A stretch of 64,000 nt of DNA, from the NCBI GenBank assembly GCA_963782465.1, contig CAWAJR010000004.1, forward strand, positions 1 through 64,000, in the 5' to 3' direction. The DNA comes from JAODBJ01 sp963782465. Lineage in GTDB: Bacteria; Actinomycetota; Acidimicrobiia; IMCC26256; PALSA-610. The position numbers were made by a program, and so were the translations under genes. Below the pieces are notes generated by a model, which saw nothing but the letters and a program-made list of their open reading frames with translations, made no database searches and was not told where the DNA came from. Positions 51,670 to 60,137 of the stretch are shown in pieces. The stretch's first letter is position 1. Every line of letters starts with the position of its first letter.

Positions 51670-53103
51670 GTGCGAGCGAAACGGCTCTCCGCGCCCCTGT
51701 GCCTCATGGGGTTACTCCTCGCGGCGTGCGGGCCCGGGTCGAACCATGCCGCCGAGTCTTCGACGTCGACCGCGCCGGCCACCAACACGTCGACCCCGAC
51801 GAATTCGACCGCGCGCTCGACGACGTCGACGGTGCCGCCGGCGGGCAACGACGCGTGGACGACCTATTACCACGACGCGGCGCGTAGCGGCGCGACGAGC
51901 AACGGGCCCTCGTCGCCGAGCGCGGTAAAGCAACGCTGGATGTCGCCGGCGCTCGACGGCGATGTGTACGCACAGCCGCTGCTCGCCGGGGCCCGCGTGA
52001 TCATCGCGACCGAGAACGACAGCGTGTACGCGCTCGACCGCGCCGACGGGAAGGTGCTCTGGCGCCGCCACCTCGGCGAGCCGGTAGCCGGTTCGTCACT
52101 TCCCTGCGGCGACGTCGGCACCGTCGGCATTACGAGCACGCCCGTGATCGACGCGCCGGCCGGCCGCGTCTACGCCGCTGGCATGGTCGCGCCCGGCCGT
52201 CACCTGTTGTTCGCGCTCGATCTGTCGACGGGCAAGGTGATCGCGTCCGTCGGCGTCGATGCCACGGGCGCCGACCCGTCGGTGCACAACCAGCGCGCCG
52301 CGCTGACCCTGTCCGGCGGTCGGGTGTTCGTTCCGTTCGGCGGCCGCTTCGGCGATTGCGGCGACTACCACGGACAGGTCGTGTCGGCGCGCGTGACCCC
52401 GTCGGGTTTCGGTGCGGTCGCGTCGTACACGCTGCCGACACAACGCGAGGGCGGTTTCTGGGCGCCGCCGGGCGCCGCGACCGCGAGCGACGGGAGCCTC
52501 TACATCACGAGCGGCAACAGTTCGAGCAGCGGGCAGTACGACCACGGCAACAGCGTCGTGCGCCTCGGCGCGAGCTTGAACCTGCTCGACTCGTTCGCAC
52601 CGACCGATTGGGCGTCGCTCAACGCAGGCGACGTCGACCTCGGTTCGACCAGCCCGGTGTTGCTCCCGGGCGGGCGCGTGTTCCAGATCGGCAAGAGTGG
52701 CGTCGGGTACCTCCTCGACGCCGCGCACCTCGGCGGCATCGGCGGGCAGCTGCACTCGGGCACCGTGTGCACCAGCCGGGCGTTCGGCGGCGTCGCCCAT
52801 CGCGGCAACACCCTGTACGTACCGTGTGGCGACGGGATCACGGAAGTCACGGTGCAGGGCGACGGCTTCAGCGTCGGTTGGAGTGCCTCCGCTTCCGTCC
52901 CCGGTCCCCCGATCGTCGCGTCGGGCGCGGTGTGGAGTGTCGCGACGGCGTCGGGCGACCTGATCGCGATCGACGCGCGGACCGGCAAGCAACTCACCGT
53001 GCAACACCTCGGCGCGGTGCCGTCGAGGTTCGTGTCGCCCGCCGCCGCGTCGCAACTCGTCGTCGCCGCCGCGGGCCGTACCGTCTTCGCGTTCGGCGAC
53101 TGA
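51670..53103 (+). CDS. PQQ-like beta-propeller lipoprotein
   Basis: About 477 residues. The signal ends in the lipobox LLLAACG (about 17-22), followed by a Ser/Thr-rich linker and a propeller of PQQ-like repeats: SVYALDRADGKVLWRRHLGE, LFALDLSTGKVIASVGVD, DLIAIDARTGKQLTVQHLG. No dehydrogenase motif is present, so this is probably an assembly, binding or sensing protein on the outer face of the membrane. The upstream frame is open, but GTG 51670 (or 51664) directly precedes the signal peptide. It diverges from the HEVGE protein gene and may act with it. Confidence 0.82.
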   Translation: MRAKRLSAPLCLMGLLLAACGPGSNHAAESSTSTAPATNTSTPTNSTARSTTSTVPPAGNDAWTTYYHDAARSGATSNGPSSPSAVKQRWMSPALDGDVYAQPLLAGARVIIATENDSVYALDRADGKVLWRRHLGEPVAGSSLPCGDVGTVGITSTPVIDAPAGRVYAAGMVAPGRHLLFALDLSTGKVIASVGVDATGADPSVHNQRAALTLSGGRVFVPFGGRFGDCGDYHGQVVSARVTPSGFGAVASYTLPTQREGGFWAPPGAATASDGSLYITSGNSSSSGQYDHGNSVVRLGASLNLLDSFAPTDWASLNAGDVDLGSTSPVLLPGGRVFQIGKSGVGYLLDAAHLGGIGGQLHSGTVCTSRAFGGVAHRGNTLYVPCGDGITEVTVQGDGFSVGWSASASVPGPPIVASGAVWSVATASGDLIAIDARTGKQLTVQHLGAVPSRFVSPAAASQLVVAAAGRTVFAFGD

Positions 53104-53187
53104 CTCGCGTACGCTGACGAGCCGCGACGCGTCGAGTCGCGCCGTTCCCCCGCCGACACCGGCTCAGCGCGCTTCGTATGGCGCGGT

Positions 53188-53218
53188 GTTCCCCCTAGGG
53201 GTACGGAATGACATACAA
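53188..53218 (+). promoter_or_regulatory. AbiEi-type leader: dyad overlapping the Shine-Dalgarno
   Basis: GTTCCCC and GGGGTAC flank CTA; the right arm AGGGG is also the Shine-Dalgarno six bases before ATG 53208. A 25/31-base match lies at 21054-21084, and similarity extends about 13 bases upstream. It could be an autoregulatory operator or an RNA hairpin that hides the Shine-Dalgarno. Confidence 0.45.
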
Positions 53219-54000
53219 AGACGCCGTCGCGGCGCTCGCCGCGCTCGGTGACGGATCGGCCGGCGTCTTCCGCGCCGCTGACGCGACCGCCGCCGGCGTA
53301 TCGCGAAAGCAACTTGCCGCGCTGTGTCAGGCAGGCGTGATCGCTCGCGTGTTCCCGGGCATCTACCGGATCACCGCGGTCGCGGAAACGAACGAGCAAC
53401 TCCTTCGCGCCGCGCTGCTCTGGGCGGGCGACGACGCGGCGGCCGCCGGCCGGTCGGCGGCGGAGCTCTACGGGTTCGAGGGTGTCACCGCGTCGAGGCC
53501 CGAGATCGTCGTACCGCCGGAACGCCGCGCCCGCTCGGCGACGGTCGTGGTCCACCATGCCCATCACCGGGGCGCGTTGATGACGCGCACCGTGCGAGGG
53601 GTGCGCGTCACCGGCGTCGAGCCGACCCTCGTTGCCCTCGCGCACTCGCTCGAACCGGAAGCGTTCGAGATCGCGTGCGAAGACGCGCGTCGCCGCGGGC
53701 TGACGTCGGTTGCCGCCATCGGTTCGTACCTGGAGCGGTGGGGTCGTCGCGGACGACCCGGGGTTGCCGCGACACGGGCGCTCATGGCCGAGCTCGACCC
53801 GGTGAACGCCTCTCGCTCGGCCCTGGAAGTGAAGACGCGACGGCTGCTCGTGGCCAACGATTTGGGCGACTTCACCCGCGAGTTCCCGCTCGACTGGAAC
53901 GGTCGCACGTACCGCTACGACTTCGCATTCGAACGGCCGAGGGTGATCCTCGAGGTCAACGGCAGGCGCTGGCGGCGGAGCGTTCACCGGACGCGGCGTG
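53208..54000 (+). pseudogene. AbiEi-like/DUF559-type protein, C-terminally truncated
   Basis: The first ~255 residues match the type IV antitoxin AbiEi family common in actinobacteria. A winged helix (VFRAADATAAGVSRKQLAAL, GVIARVFPGIYRI) is followed by a middle domain (SAAELYGFEG, GVRVTGVEPTLVALAH) and the start of a DUF559-like nuclease-fold end (RYDFAFERPRVILEVNG). Relatives continue for ~45 residues with a conserved His and a final strand; here homology stops at about 53970, just before the tetR gene on the other strand, and the open frame runs on antisense to 54680. No other frame restores the end. The 3' part was probably lost by rearrangement. No AbiEii toxin gene is adjacent. Confidence 0.65.
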
Positions 54001-54035
54001 ACGCCGGCGAGACGGGCCTCCGGCGAATTCGTGCG

Positions 54036-54632
54036 TCAGCGAGCACCGAGACCGGCGACGAGCATGTCGTCGAGGAACCGGCCGGTAGCAGCGTGGTCGG
54101 TGGTGTCGACCACGCCTCCGGGGACCGTCACGAGCGACAGCACGATGCGCATCACCCACTCCGCGGCGCGGGCGATGTCGAGATCGGGCCGGAGCTCACC
54201 GGCCGCCCGCGCCGCTTCGAGGTAGCCGTGCCAGAAGCGGGCCATGCCCGGCATCATCTCGACCAGGCCCGTGCCGATCATCGCGGCGAACTCGGCCGGC
54301 TCCTCGGCCTTGAGCCGCAACCCGAGCGCGCTCGGTCGTTGCTCCCGCGCGAACACCACCGCGGTGGCGACCTGCGCCGCGATGCCCCTGGCGGCCGACA
54401 CGCGGGCGTGCGCCTCGGACCAGAACTGGTCGTCGGTACGCGCGAGGGTCGCCGTGACCAGCGACGCCTTGTCGGGAAAGTGACGGTAGAGCCACGCGCG
54501 CGACACGCCGGCCTCGTGCGCGATCTCGGTCATGGTGGTCCGGCGAATGCCCGAGCGCGACAAGCACCGCTCCGTCGCGTCGAGCAACCGGTCACGGGTG
54601 CCCACCGCACCGACCGGCGGGGCCGGGCTCAC
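54036..54632 (-). CDS. TetR family transcriptional regulator
   Basis: About 198 residues. The N-terminal helix-turn-helix is TRDRLLDATERCLSRSGIRR followed by TTMTEIAHEAGVSRAWLYRHFPDKASL, the standard TetR pattern. The C-terminal ligand domain is variable (FAREQRPSALGLRLKAEEPA). GTG 54632 overlaps the stop of the monooxygenase gene by four bases (GTGA), so the pair is coupled. It probably controls the monooxygenase and the divergent MFS exporter in response to a hydrophobic compound. The promoter gap at 56558-56754 contains a dyad and four 11-bp repeats that could be its operator. Confidence 0.88.
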   Translation of the reverse strand: MSPAPPVGAVGTRDRLLDATERCLSRSGIRRTTMTEIAHEAGVSRAWLYRHFPDKASLVTATLARTDDQFWSEAHARVSAARGIAAQVATAVVFAREQRPSALGLRLKAEEPAEFAAMIGTGLVEMMPGMARFWHGYLEAARAAGELRPDLDIARAAEWVMRIVLSLVTVPGGVVDTTDHAATGRFLDDMLVAGLGAR

Positions 54633-56557
54633 GAGATGACGAAGTCGGAGAGGTCGGGCACCTTCGTCCACGACCAGTAGTCGACGAGCCGCCACGGGCT
54701 CAACCCGTGTATCTCGCCGTACTCGTTCTTGAAGAACGAGTGCTTGATCGACTCGTGCGACCACACGTAGGTCTTGATCTCGGCCTGCGTGCGCGCGTGC
54801 CAGTCGTCGTACTTGTCCTGGCGCGGTTCCATCGCGCGATACCCGCCGTCGATCAACGCTTCGAGGCACTGCGTGATGTAACGCATCTGGCATTCGGAAT
54901 GGAAGATCAGGCTTCCGCCGTGCGCGAGGTTCGTTCCCGGTCCGTACATGCAGAACAGGTTGGGAAAGTCGGGGACGGTGATGCCGAGGTAGGCCGCCGG
55001 ACGTTCGCCCCAACGCGCTCGCAGGTCGGCGCCACCTCGCCCGATGAACTCCATCGGGAAGAGCACCTTCGTCGCGAGGAAACCGGTGGCGTAGACGATC
55101 ACGTCGGCTTCGTGACGTTCGCCGTCGACGGTCACGACCGCGTCGGGTTCGATGTGGTCGATGCCGGTTCGCACCAGGTCGACGTTGTCGCGGGTGAGCG
55201 TGCGCAGCCAGCTCCCATTGTCCTGCAGGGTGCGTTTGCCGGTGGGCGGATAGTCGGGCACGACCTTCGCGATCAGCTCGGGGTCGTCGCCCACCTGGCT
55301 GGTGATCCAGTCGGTGAACCACTGCCGGGTGAGCTCGTTCATCTCGCTGACCGCGCGGGCGCCACCGTCGTAACCGGGGTCGATCTTCGCCGCGGCCAGG
55401 CCCTTGTCGCAGACGGGCCAGAACAGCAAGAAGCGGTACCACCGGCCGTAGAACGGGAGGTGGCGCAGCGCCCAGGGCACGCCCGGCCCGACCTTCGAGT
55501 GATAGTCGGCGTTGGGGAACATCCACTGCGCGGTGCGCTGGAACACGGTGAGGTGCGCGACGTCGGGCGCGATCGTCGGCGCGATCTGGAACCCGCTCGC
55601 GCCGGCACCGATCAACGCGACGCGCTTCCCGCGCAGGTCGGCGTCGTGGTCCCAGCGCGCCGAGTGGAACGACGGGCCGGCGAAGGTGTTTTGGCCCGGG
55701 AAGTCGGGAACGTTCGGGCGGTTGAGTTGACCGACCGCGGAGATCACCGCGCGAGCGGTGATCTCCGACTCGGTGCCGTCGGCCGCGCGGACGCGCACCG
55801 ACCAGGTCGCCGAATCGTCGTCCCACACCGCGCCGAGCACTTCGGTCTCCCACAGCACATGCGGTTCGATGCCGTGCTTGGCCATCACCCCTTCGAAGTA
55901 CGCCTGCAACTCGGGTTGTTGGGCGAAGAACTCGGTCCAGTGATCGCTGGGCTCGAAGCTGTAGCAGTAGAAGTGGTTCGCGATGTCGACCCGCGCGCCC
56001 GGGTACGAGTTCTCCCACCAGGTCCCGCCGACGCCTCGGTTCTTCTCGACGATGGTGAACGGGATGCCCGCCTCTTTCAGCCGGATGCCGGCGAGCAGGC
56101 CCGATTCACCGCATCCGATCACCACGACCCCGAACGCGTCGCGGGCGGCGGCGTCGACGGGCGCGGCGACCTGCCGGGCGTCGGCTCCGTCGAGTTCCAT
56201 CTCTTCCATCACCATCGGGACGTACTCGGCGGGCACGTCCTCGCAGACCAGCCAGCCCATCATTTCGCGGAGCAGATCGGCGGAGATGGGTTCCGGTTCC
56301 GGGCACCCGCGGTCGCGGTAGTCGCGGATGACGTCGAGGGCGATGCGCCGCACTTCGGCTTTGTCGTCCTCGCTCATGTAGCCCTGCACTTCGTTGAGCA
56401 TGAGCCCGGCGGGCCGCAGCCGGCCCCGGATCAACTCGGGATCGCCGGCCATGTGGACGAGCGACAGCATGAGCGTCGGGATACTGACGTCGAGCAACGC
56501 GGCGGCGATGTCGTCGTCGGAGGTCGTGAACGGCTCACCGGCGTACGGGTTGCGCAT
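54629..56557 (-). CDS. Baeyer-Villiger type flavin monooxygenase
   Basis: The 642-residue product has a ~120-residue helical N-terminal extension (DDIAAALLDVSIPTLMLSLV), then the FAD motif VVVIGCGESGLLAGIRLKEA (about 148), GVGGTWWENSYPGARVD, the Baeyer-Villiger fingerprint FAGPSFHSARWDHD (about 298) and the NADPH motif ALIGAGASGFQIAP. The enzyme should insert oxygen next to a ketone, or oxidise N or S atoms. The extension is shared with a known subgroup of actinobacterial monooxygenases. ATG 56557 is preferred. It is coupled to the tetR gene and divergent from the MFS gene. Confidence 0.9.
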   Translation of the reverse strand: MRNPYAGEPFTTSDDDIAAALLDVSIPTLMLSLVHMAGDPELIRGRLRPAGLMLNEVQGYMSEDDKAEVRRIALDVIRDYRDRGCPEPEPISADLLREMMGWLVCEDVPAEYVPMVMEEMELDGADARQVAAPVDAAARDAFGVVVIGCGESGLLAGIRLKEAGIPFTIVEKNRGVGGTWWENSYPGARVDIANHFYCYSFEPSDHWTEFFAQQPELQAYFEGVMAKHGIEPHVLWETEVLGAVWDDDSATWSVRVRAADGTESEITARAVISAVGQLNRPNVPDFPGQNTFAGPSFHSARWDHDADLRGKRVALIGAGASGFQIAPTIAPDVAHLTVFQRTAQWMFPNADYHSKVGPGVPWALRHLPFYGRWYRFLLFWPVCDKGLAAAKIDPGYDGGARAVSEMNELTRQWFTDWITSQVGDDPELIAKVVPDYPPTGKRTLQDNGSWLRTLTRDNVDLVRTGIDHIEPDAVVTVDGERHEADVIVYATGFLATKVLFPMEFIGRGGADLRARWGERPAAYLGITVPDFPNLFCMYGPGTNLAHGGSLIFHSECQMRYITQCLEALIDGGYRAMEPRQDKYDDWHARTQAEIKTYVWSHESIKHSFFKNEYGEIHGLSPWRLVDYWSWTKVPDLSDFVIS

Positions 56558-56618
56558 GGTCTGCACCTTCGGGCGGCGGGCCGGCGCGTCGGGCCGGCCC
56601 CGGCGGCGAGGGTACACA

Positions 56619-56631
56619 ACATTGGAAATGT
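56619..56631. promoter_or_regulatory. Dyad in the monooxygenase/MFS promoter gap
   Basis: ACATT and AATGT are inverted repeats around GGA, in the AT-richest part of the 197-base gap between divergent genes. Position and size suit a TetR-family operator half-site pair. Confidence 0.3.
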
Positions 56632-56651
56632 GTCTAGCGGGGTGGCTCGCT

Positions 56652-56695
56652 CGGAACGGCGCCGGAACGGTGCCGGAACGGTGCCGGAACGGCGG
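56652..56695. repeat. Four 11-bp direct repeats in the divergent promoter
   Basis: CGGAACGGCGC, CGGAACGGTGC, CGGAACGGTGC and CGGAACGGCGG follow one another with an exact 11-bp period, one turn of the helix. They lie 60 bases upstream of the MFS start and 95 upstream of the monooxygenase start. Confidence 0.88.
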
Positions 56696-56754
56696 TCCCC
56701 CGCTCCGATTTCCCGGCTGGGCGCCGAGGCACCACCGGTAGGATCGCGGCTCCG

Positions 56755-58041
56755 ATGCTTCCCAGTGGCCCCGAGGAGATCCGACCCGCACCTCGGGGAG
56801 CACTCCGGCGGACGTTCGGCTCACTCGACACCCACAACTTCCGCCTCTACTTCGGTGGCGAGCTCGTCTCCTACATCGGCTCGTGGATGCAGACGATGGC
56901 CGAGGCGTGGCTGGTGCTCACGCTCACCCACAGCGGCGCCGCGGTCGGGACGACCTTCGCGTGCCGGTTCTTACCCGTGCTGCTGTTCGGGCTGTGGGGC
57001 GGCGCCATCGTCGACCACTTCGACCGCCGGAAGGTGCTCCTGATCACCCAGGCGCTGGCCGCGCTCTGCGCCGTCGCGCTCTGGTTGATCGTGCTCACCC
57101 ACATCGTGCACGTGTGGATGGTGTTCGGGCTCGCGATCGCGCTCGGCTGCGTCACCGTGGTCGACGAACCGGCGCGCCACGCGTTCGTCGAGGAGATGGT
57201 CGGGCGCGACCGGCTCGCCAACGCGGTCGCGCTCAACAGCGCCGTCGCGAACTCGGCCCGCATCACCGGCCCCGCGATCGCCGGGCTGCTCATCGCGTCG
57301 ATGGGTGTCGCGTGGGTCTTCTTCGTGAACGCGATCTCGTTCTTCGCGGTCATCGGCGCGTTGCTCGCCATGCGAACGAACGACCTGCACACGCGCGTAC
57401 CGGCACCCGGGCGGCCACGCGTGCGCGAAGGTCTCGCGTACGCGTGGAGCATCACCGAGATCCGCGCCACGATCCTGCTCGTCGCCGTGGTCGGCACCCT
57501 CGTCTACAACTTCCCGACCTTCCTGACCCTGCTCGCGAGCGAGACGTTCCACGGCGGCGCCGGGCTCGCCGGCCTCCTGATGGCGATTCTCGGTGCCGGC
57601 ACCGTCGCCGGCGGCCTCGCTGCCGCGCACCGCGGGCATTCCACCGCGCGGATCGTGATCGTCGCGGCCGCGTTGCTCGGGACCGCGCTCGTCGTCGCGT
57701 CGCAACTCCAATCCCAAGTCGCCGTCGAGATCGCGCTCGTCCCAGTCGGCGCGCTCGCCGTCTTCTTCGGCACGAGCGCGAACGCGCACATGCAGTTGTG
57801 CTCCGCGCCTGAGCTGCGCGGTCGCGTCATGGCGATCTACATGCTGCTCACCCTCGGCACCACCGTGGTCGGCGGGCCCTTCGTGGGATGGGTCTGCCAG
57901 CACTGGAGCCCGCGCGCCGGGCTCGGTCTCGCCGGTGTCGCGACCATGACGGCCGCGCTGGTCCTCGCCGCGCCGGCGGCCGCTCGCCTCCGGCGGGCGC
58001 ATGTCGGGTGGGAAGCCGCGCCGGCGACCGAACCCGGCTGA
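56755..58041 (+). CDS. MFS transporter (EntS/TetA-like exporter)
   Basis: The 428-residue product has twelve hydrophobic segments and the MFS_3 pattern: NFRLYFGGELVSYIGSWMQ (first helix), GLWGGAIVDHFDRRKVLLI (loop 2-3 motif A, G..AD..DRR), DEPARHAFVEEMVGRDRLAN and NSARITGPAIAGLL. Relatives export siderophores or drugs. ATG 56755 lies just after the four 11-bp repeats. It is divergent from the TetR-controlled monooxygenase operon, a common layout in which one regulator controls a detoxifying enzyme and its exporter. Confidence 0.88.
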   Translation: MLPSGPEEIRPAPRGALRRTFGSLDTHNFRLYFGGELVSYIGSWMQTMAEAWLVLTLTHSGAAVGTTFACRFLPVLLFGLWGGAIVDHFDRRKVLLITQALAALCAVALWLIVLTHIVHVWMVFGLAIALGCVTVVDEPARHAFVEEMVGRDRLANAVALNSAVANSARITGPAIAGLLIASMGVAWVFFVNAISFFAVIGALLAMRTNDLHTRVPAPGRPRVREGLAYAWSITEIRATILLVAVVGTLVYNFPTFLTLLASETFHGGAGLAGLLMAILGAGTVAGGLAAAHRGHSTARIVIVAAALLGTALVVASQLQSQVAVEIALVPVGALAVFFGTSANAHMQLCSAPELRGRVMAIYMLLTLGTTVVGGPFVGWVCQHWSPRAGLGLAGVATMTAALVLAAPAAARLRRAHVGWEAAPATEPG

Positions 58042-58201
58042 ACCCGCCGCGCCCTCCTCGCAGGGCGGACGCTCTGGATGCCCGGCGCGCCTCTGCGTGA
58101 ACACCGTCTGATCTCCCGACGAAGAGCAGGCGTCGCCATCTTGCCAACGCGCCCATATGGCGCGAATGCTCGATCGCTGCACGTATGGACAGGTGCAGGC
58201 A

Positions 58202-58268
58202 GGTGCCGGTGTCCCCCGCACCGGCACCGGAACGCCCCTCGACCACCCTGCAGGTCGAGGGGCGTTCC
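58202..58268. terminator. Two adjacent perfect hairpins between convergent genes
   Basis: The first hairpin has arms GGTGCCGGTG (58202-58211) and CACCGGCACC (58219-58228). The second has a 16-base arm GGAACGCCCCTCGACC (58229-58244) and its exact complement at 58253-58268 around eight bases. They directly abut and sit between the convergent MFS and NTF2-like genes. There is no T tract, but the stems are very strong; a bidirectional terminator is the likely role. Confidence 0.7.
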
Positions 58269-58308
58269 GCGTCCGGCTCCGCGACGGCGCGGTTCAGGCC
58301 GGCGCGGT

Positions 58309-58710
58309 TCAGGCCGGCGCGTGGTTCGCGCCGGCCGGCCGGTACCCGGCGCACATGATCCGCAGCCAGGCGATCCGGTCGTCCTCGACCGCGAAGTACG
58401 CCTGCTGCTCGACGACGAACGCACCGTCCTGGTTGCTCACCCGGAACCGGTACCCGACGCGCTCCCGGTCGGCGACCCGGTCGTGCTCGATCGATTCGAT
58501 CGCGTCGATGCGGTCGCCCGGCTCGAACCAGTGGCCGAGCATGACGCCGTCGACGACTTCGTGCGCGGAACCGGCCTCCCAGAAACGGCTGGGCGTCATC
58601 GCTTTGAAGTCGACATTCGGAGCGAGCAGCGCGAGGAGCCGCTCGGAATCCTTCGCCGCGAGCGCCCGGGCGAACTGCTCGCCGGGATGGGGGTGCGTGT
58701 CGTTGCTCAT
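58309..58710 (-). CDS. NTF2-like/SnoaL-type protein
   Basis: The 133-residue product has the NTF2-like cone: PGEQFARALAAKDSERLLAL followed by LAPNVDFKAMTPSRFWEAGS, then VVEQQAYFAVEDDRIAWLRI. These small domains serve as isomerases, hydratases or binding proteins. The His and Asp that would mark a steroid isomerase are not clearly placed. ATG 58710 starts the domain; an upstream frame to 58764 adds no homology. It lies downstream of the FAD oxidoreductase gene on the same strand (99 bases) and may act with it. Confidence 0.72.
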   Translation of the reverse strand: MSNDTHPHPGEQFARALAAKDSERLLALLAPNVDFKAMTPSRFWEAGSAHEVVDGVMLGHWFEPGDRIDAIESIEHDRVADRERVGYRFRVSNQDGAFVVEQQAYFAVEDDRIAWLRIMCAGYRPAGANHAPA

Positions 58711-58809
58711 CGCCGTCACGACCTTGCCGGTCTCGTGCCGCCCCGGGTACCTCGGGTCGGCCAAGATGCTCGCACATCCGCCGGCCCGTGTCGCCGGCGC
58801 GCCCGCCGG

Positions 58810-60009
58810 TCACGACGGCGCCGCGACAAGTTCCTCGACGTGATGCGGTGCGAAGAACTCAACCGGCGACATCGTCCCGGCGAAGACGCTCGCGAACTCG
58901 TTCATGGCGCGCGTGTTGCCGGCGATCGAGCCGAGAAGGTGCTGCAGCTCGGGTGGCGGCGGTTCGAGGCGCGCGAGGTCGGTGGTGAACTCGAAGAGCG
59001 GGATCACGCACTCGTCGCGGCGATCCTGGTAGCCGGCCATCGCGTCGTCGAATGTCGCCGCGCCGGTGAACACGGCGTCGAGCGCTTCGGTGCACAGTTC
59101 CGCATCGCGGAACGCGTCGGTGATGCCCTGCGCGGTGACCGGGTCCTTCGCGTACCCGGCATCGCCGACGAGCGCCCAACCCGAGCCGTACGGTTTGCGG
59201 AAGATGTTCGGCGTACCCGCACCGACGATGCGCTCCTGGCGCTGCGCGCCATCGAGCCGGTCGCCGAACGCGACCCGTATCGCGTCGAGATAGTTGCCCT
59301 CGATGTCGCGCTTCACGTCGGCGAACAATGCGCGCGGCCACGCTGCAAGCAGCATCGTCAACCCGTCGTGGGTCGGGAAGGCACCGAAGCCGGCACCCGG
59401 CCGAACCAGCCAGCACGCGTGATCGACGGGGATGCCACTCCAGTACGAGTAGTAGGCGACACCGAGCACGGGTAATTCTCGGTAACGGGGCGCGGCGACG
59501 GCGCCGGCAACCCGCGAGTGCACACCGTCGGCACCGACGACGACCCGAGCGTGTTCGACCACCTCCGACTGTCCGGTATGCCCGCGGATACCGGTGACGG
59601 TGCCGTCGTCGACGATGACCTCGTCGACGGTGAAGCCTTCACGCACCTCGGCGCCCGCCTCCCGCGCCGCGTCGACGAGCAGCGCATCGAGCACGGTCCG
59701 GCGCGGGCAGTACGCGGTCGCGATCCCGCCCGCCGGAGCGGGTGAGCCGGTGACGGTCAGCGGCCCGAAGTCGAACGAATAGGTCGTGATCGGTGGGCAG
59801 CCACTCGCGACCAGGCGATCGAGCAAGCCCCAACGGTCGAGGATCGCGATGCCCGGCGCGTGGACGAGATGCGTCGAGACGGTGTCGGACGGGAACGACA
59901 CCCGGTCGACGACCAGCACGTCGAAGCCCTTGCGGGCGAGCAGCATCGCCGTCGCCGAGCCCGCACAGCGGGCGCCGACGACGATCGCGTCGTAACGGTG
60001 TTCGGACAT
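58810..60009 (-). CDS. FAD-dependent oxidoreductase (geranylgeranyl reductase/halogenase-like)
   Basis: The 399-residue product has the FAD motif AIVVGARCAGSATAMLLARK (residues 8-27), VVVGADGVHSRVAGAV (about 160) and GWALVGDAGYAKDPVTAQGI (about 270), the three hallmarks of the group A flavoprotein fold. The pattern GDAGYAKDP..AQGI.DAF is typical of uncharacterised actinobacterial relatives of hydroxylases and of geranylgeranyl reductases. The halogenase WxWxIP motif is absent. ATG 60009. It diverges from the second AfsR-like gene across 128 bases, so it could be a target of it. Substrate unknown. Confidence 0.86.
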   Translation of the reverse strand: MSEHRYDAIVVGARCAGSATAMLLARKGFDVLVVDRVSFPSDTVSTHLVHAPGIAILDRWGLLDRLVASGCPPITTYSFDFGPLTVTGSPAPAGGIATAYCPRRTVLDALLVDAAREAGAEVREGFTVDEVIVDDGTVTGIRGHTGQSEVVEHARVVVGADGVHSRVAGAVAAPRYRELPVLGVAYYSYWSGIPVDHACWLVRPGAGFGAFPTHDGLTMLLAAWPRALFADVKRDIEGNYLDAIRVAFGDRLDGAQRQERIVGAGTPNIFRKPYGSGWALVGDAGYAKDPVTAQGITDAFRDAELCTEALDAVFTGAATFDDAMAGYQDRRDECVIPLFEFTTDLARLEPPPPELQHLLGSIAGNTRAMNEFASVFAGTMSPVEFFAPHHVEELVAAPS

Positions 60010-60137
60010 GATTCGCTCCTTCCGTCGACCCCATCGACCCCGGCAACCCCCGCGACCCCGGCCACCGGTTCGATCATGCGCCCGGTCGCTTTCACGCCCG
60101 CTTCGTCACGGTTTCACGACCGCTACCGTTGGTGGGC

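Noticed and set aside
53208..54680. Single intact 490-residue protein
   Set aside because: Residues after about 255 are antisense to the tetR gene and show no family match; only the first part is genuine.
58286..58318. Two copies of a 15-bp direct repeat (GCGCGGTTCAGGCCG)
   Set aside because: Short, just beyond the stop of the NTF2-like gene; probably local slippage in the 3' end with no further structure.
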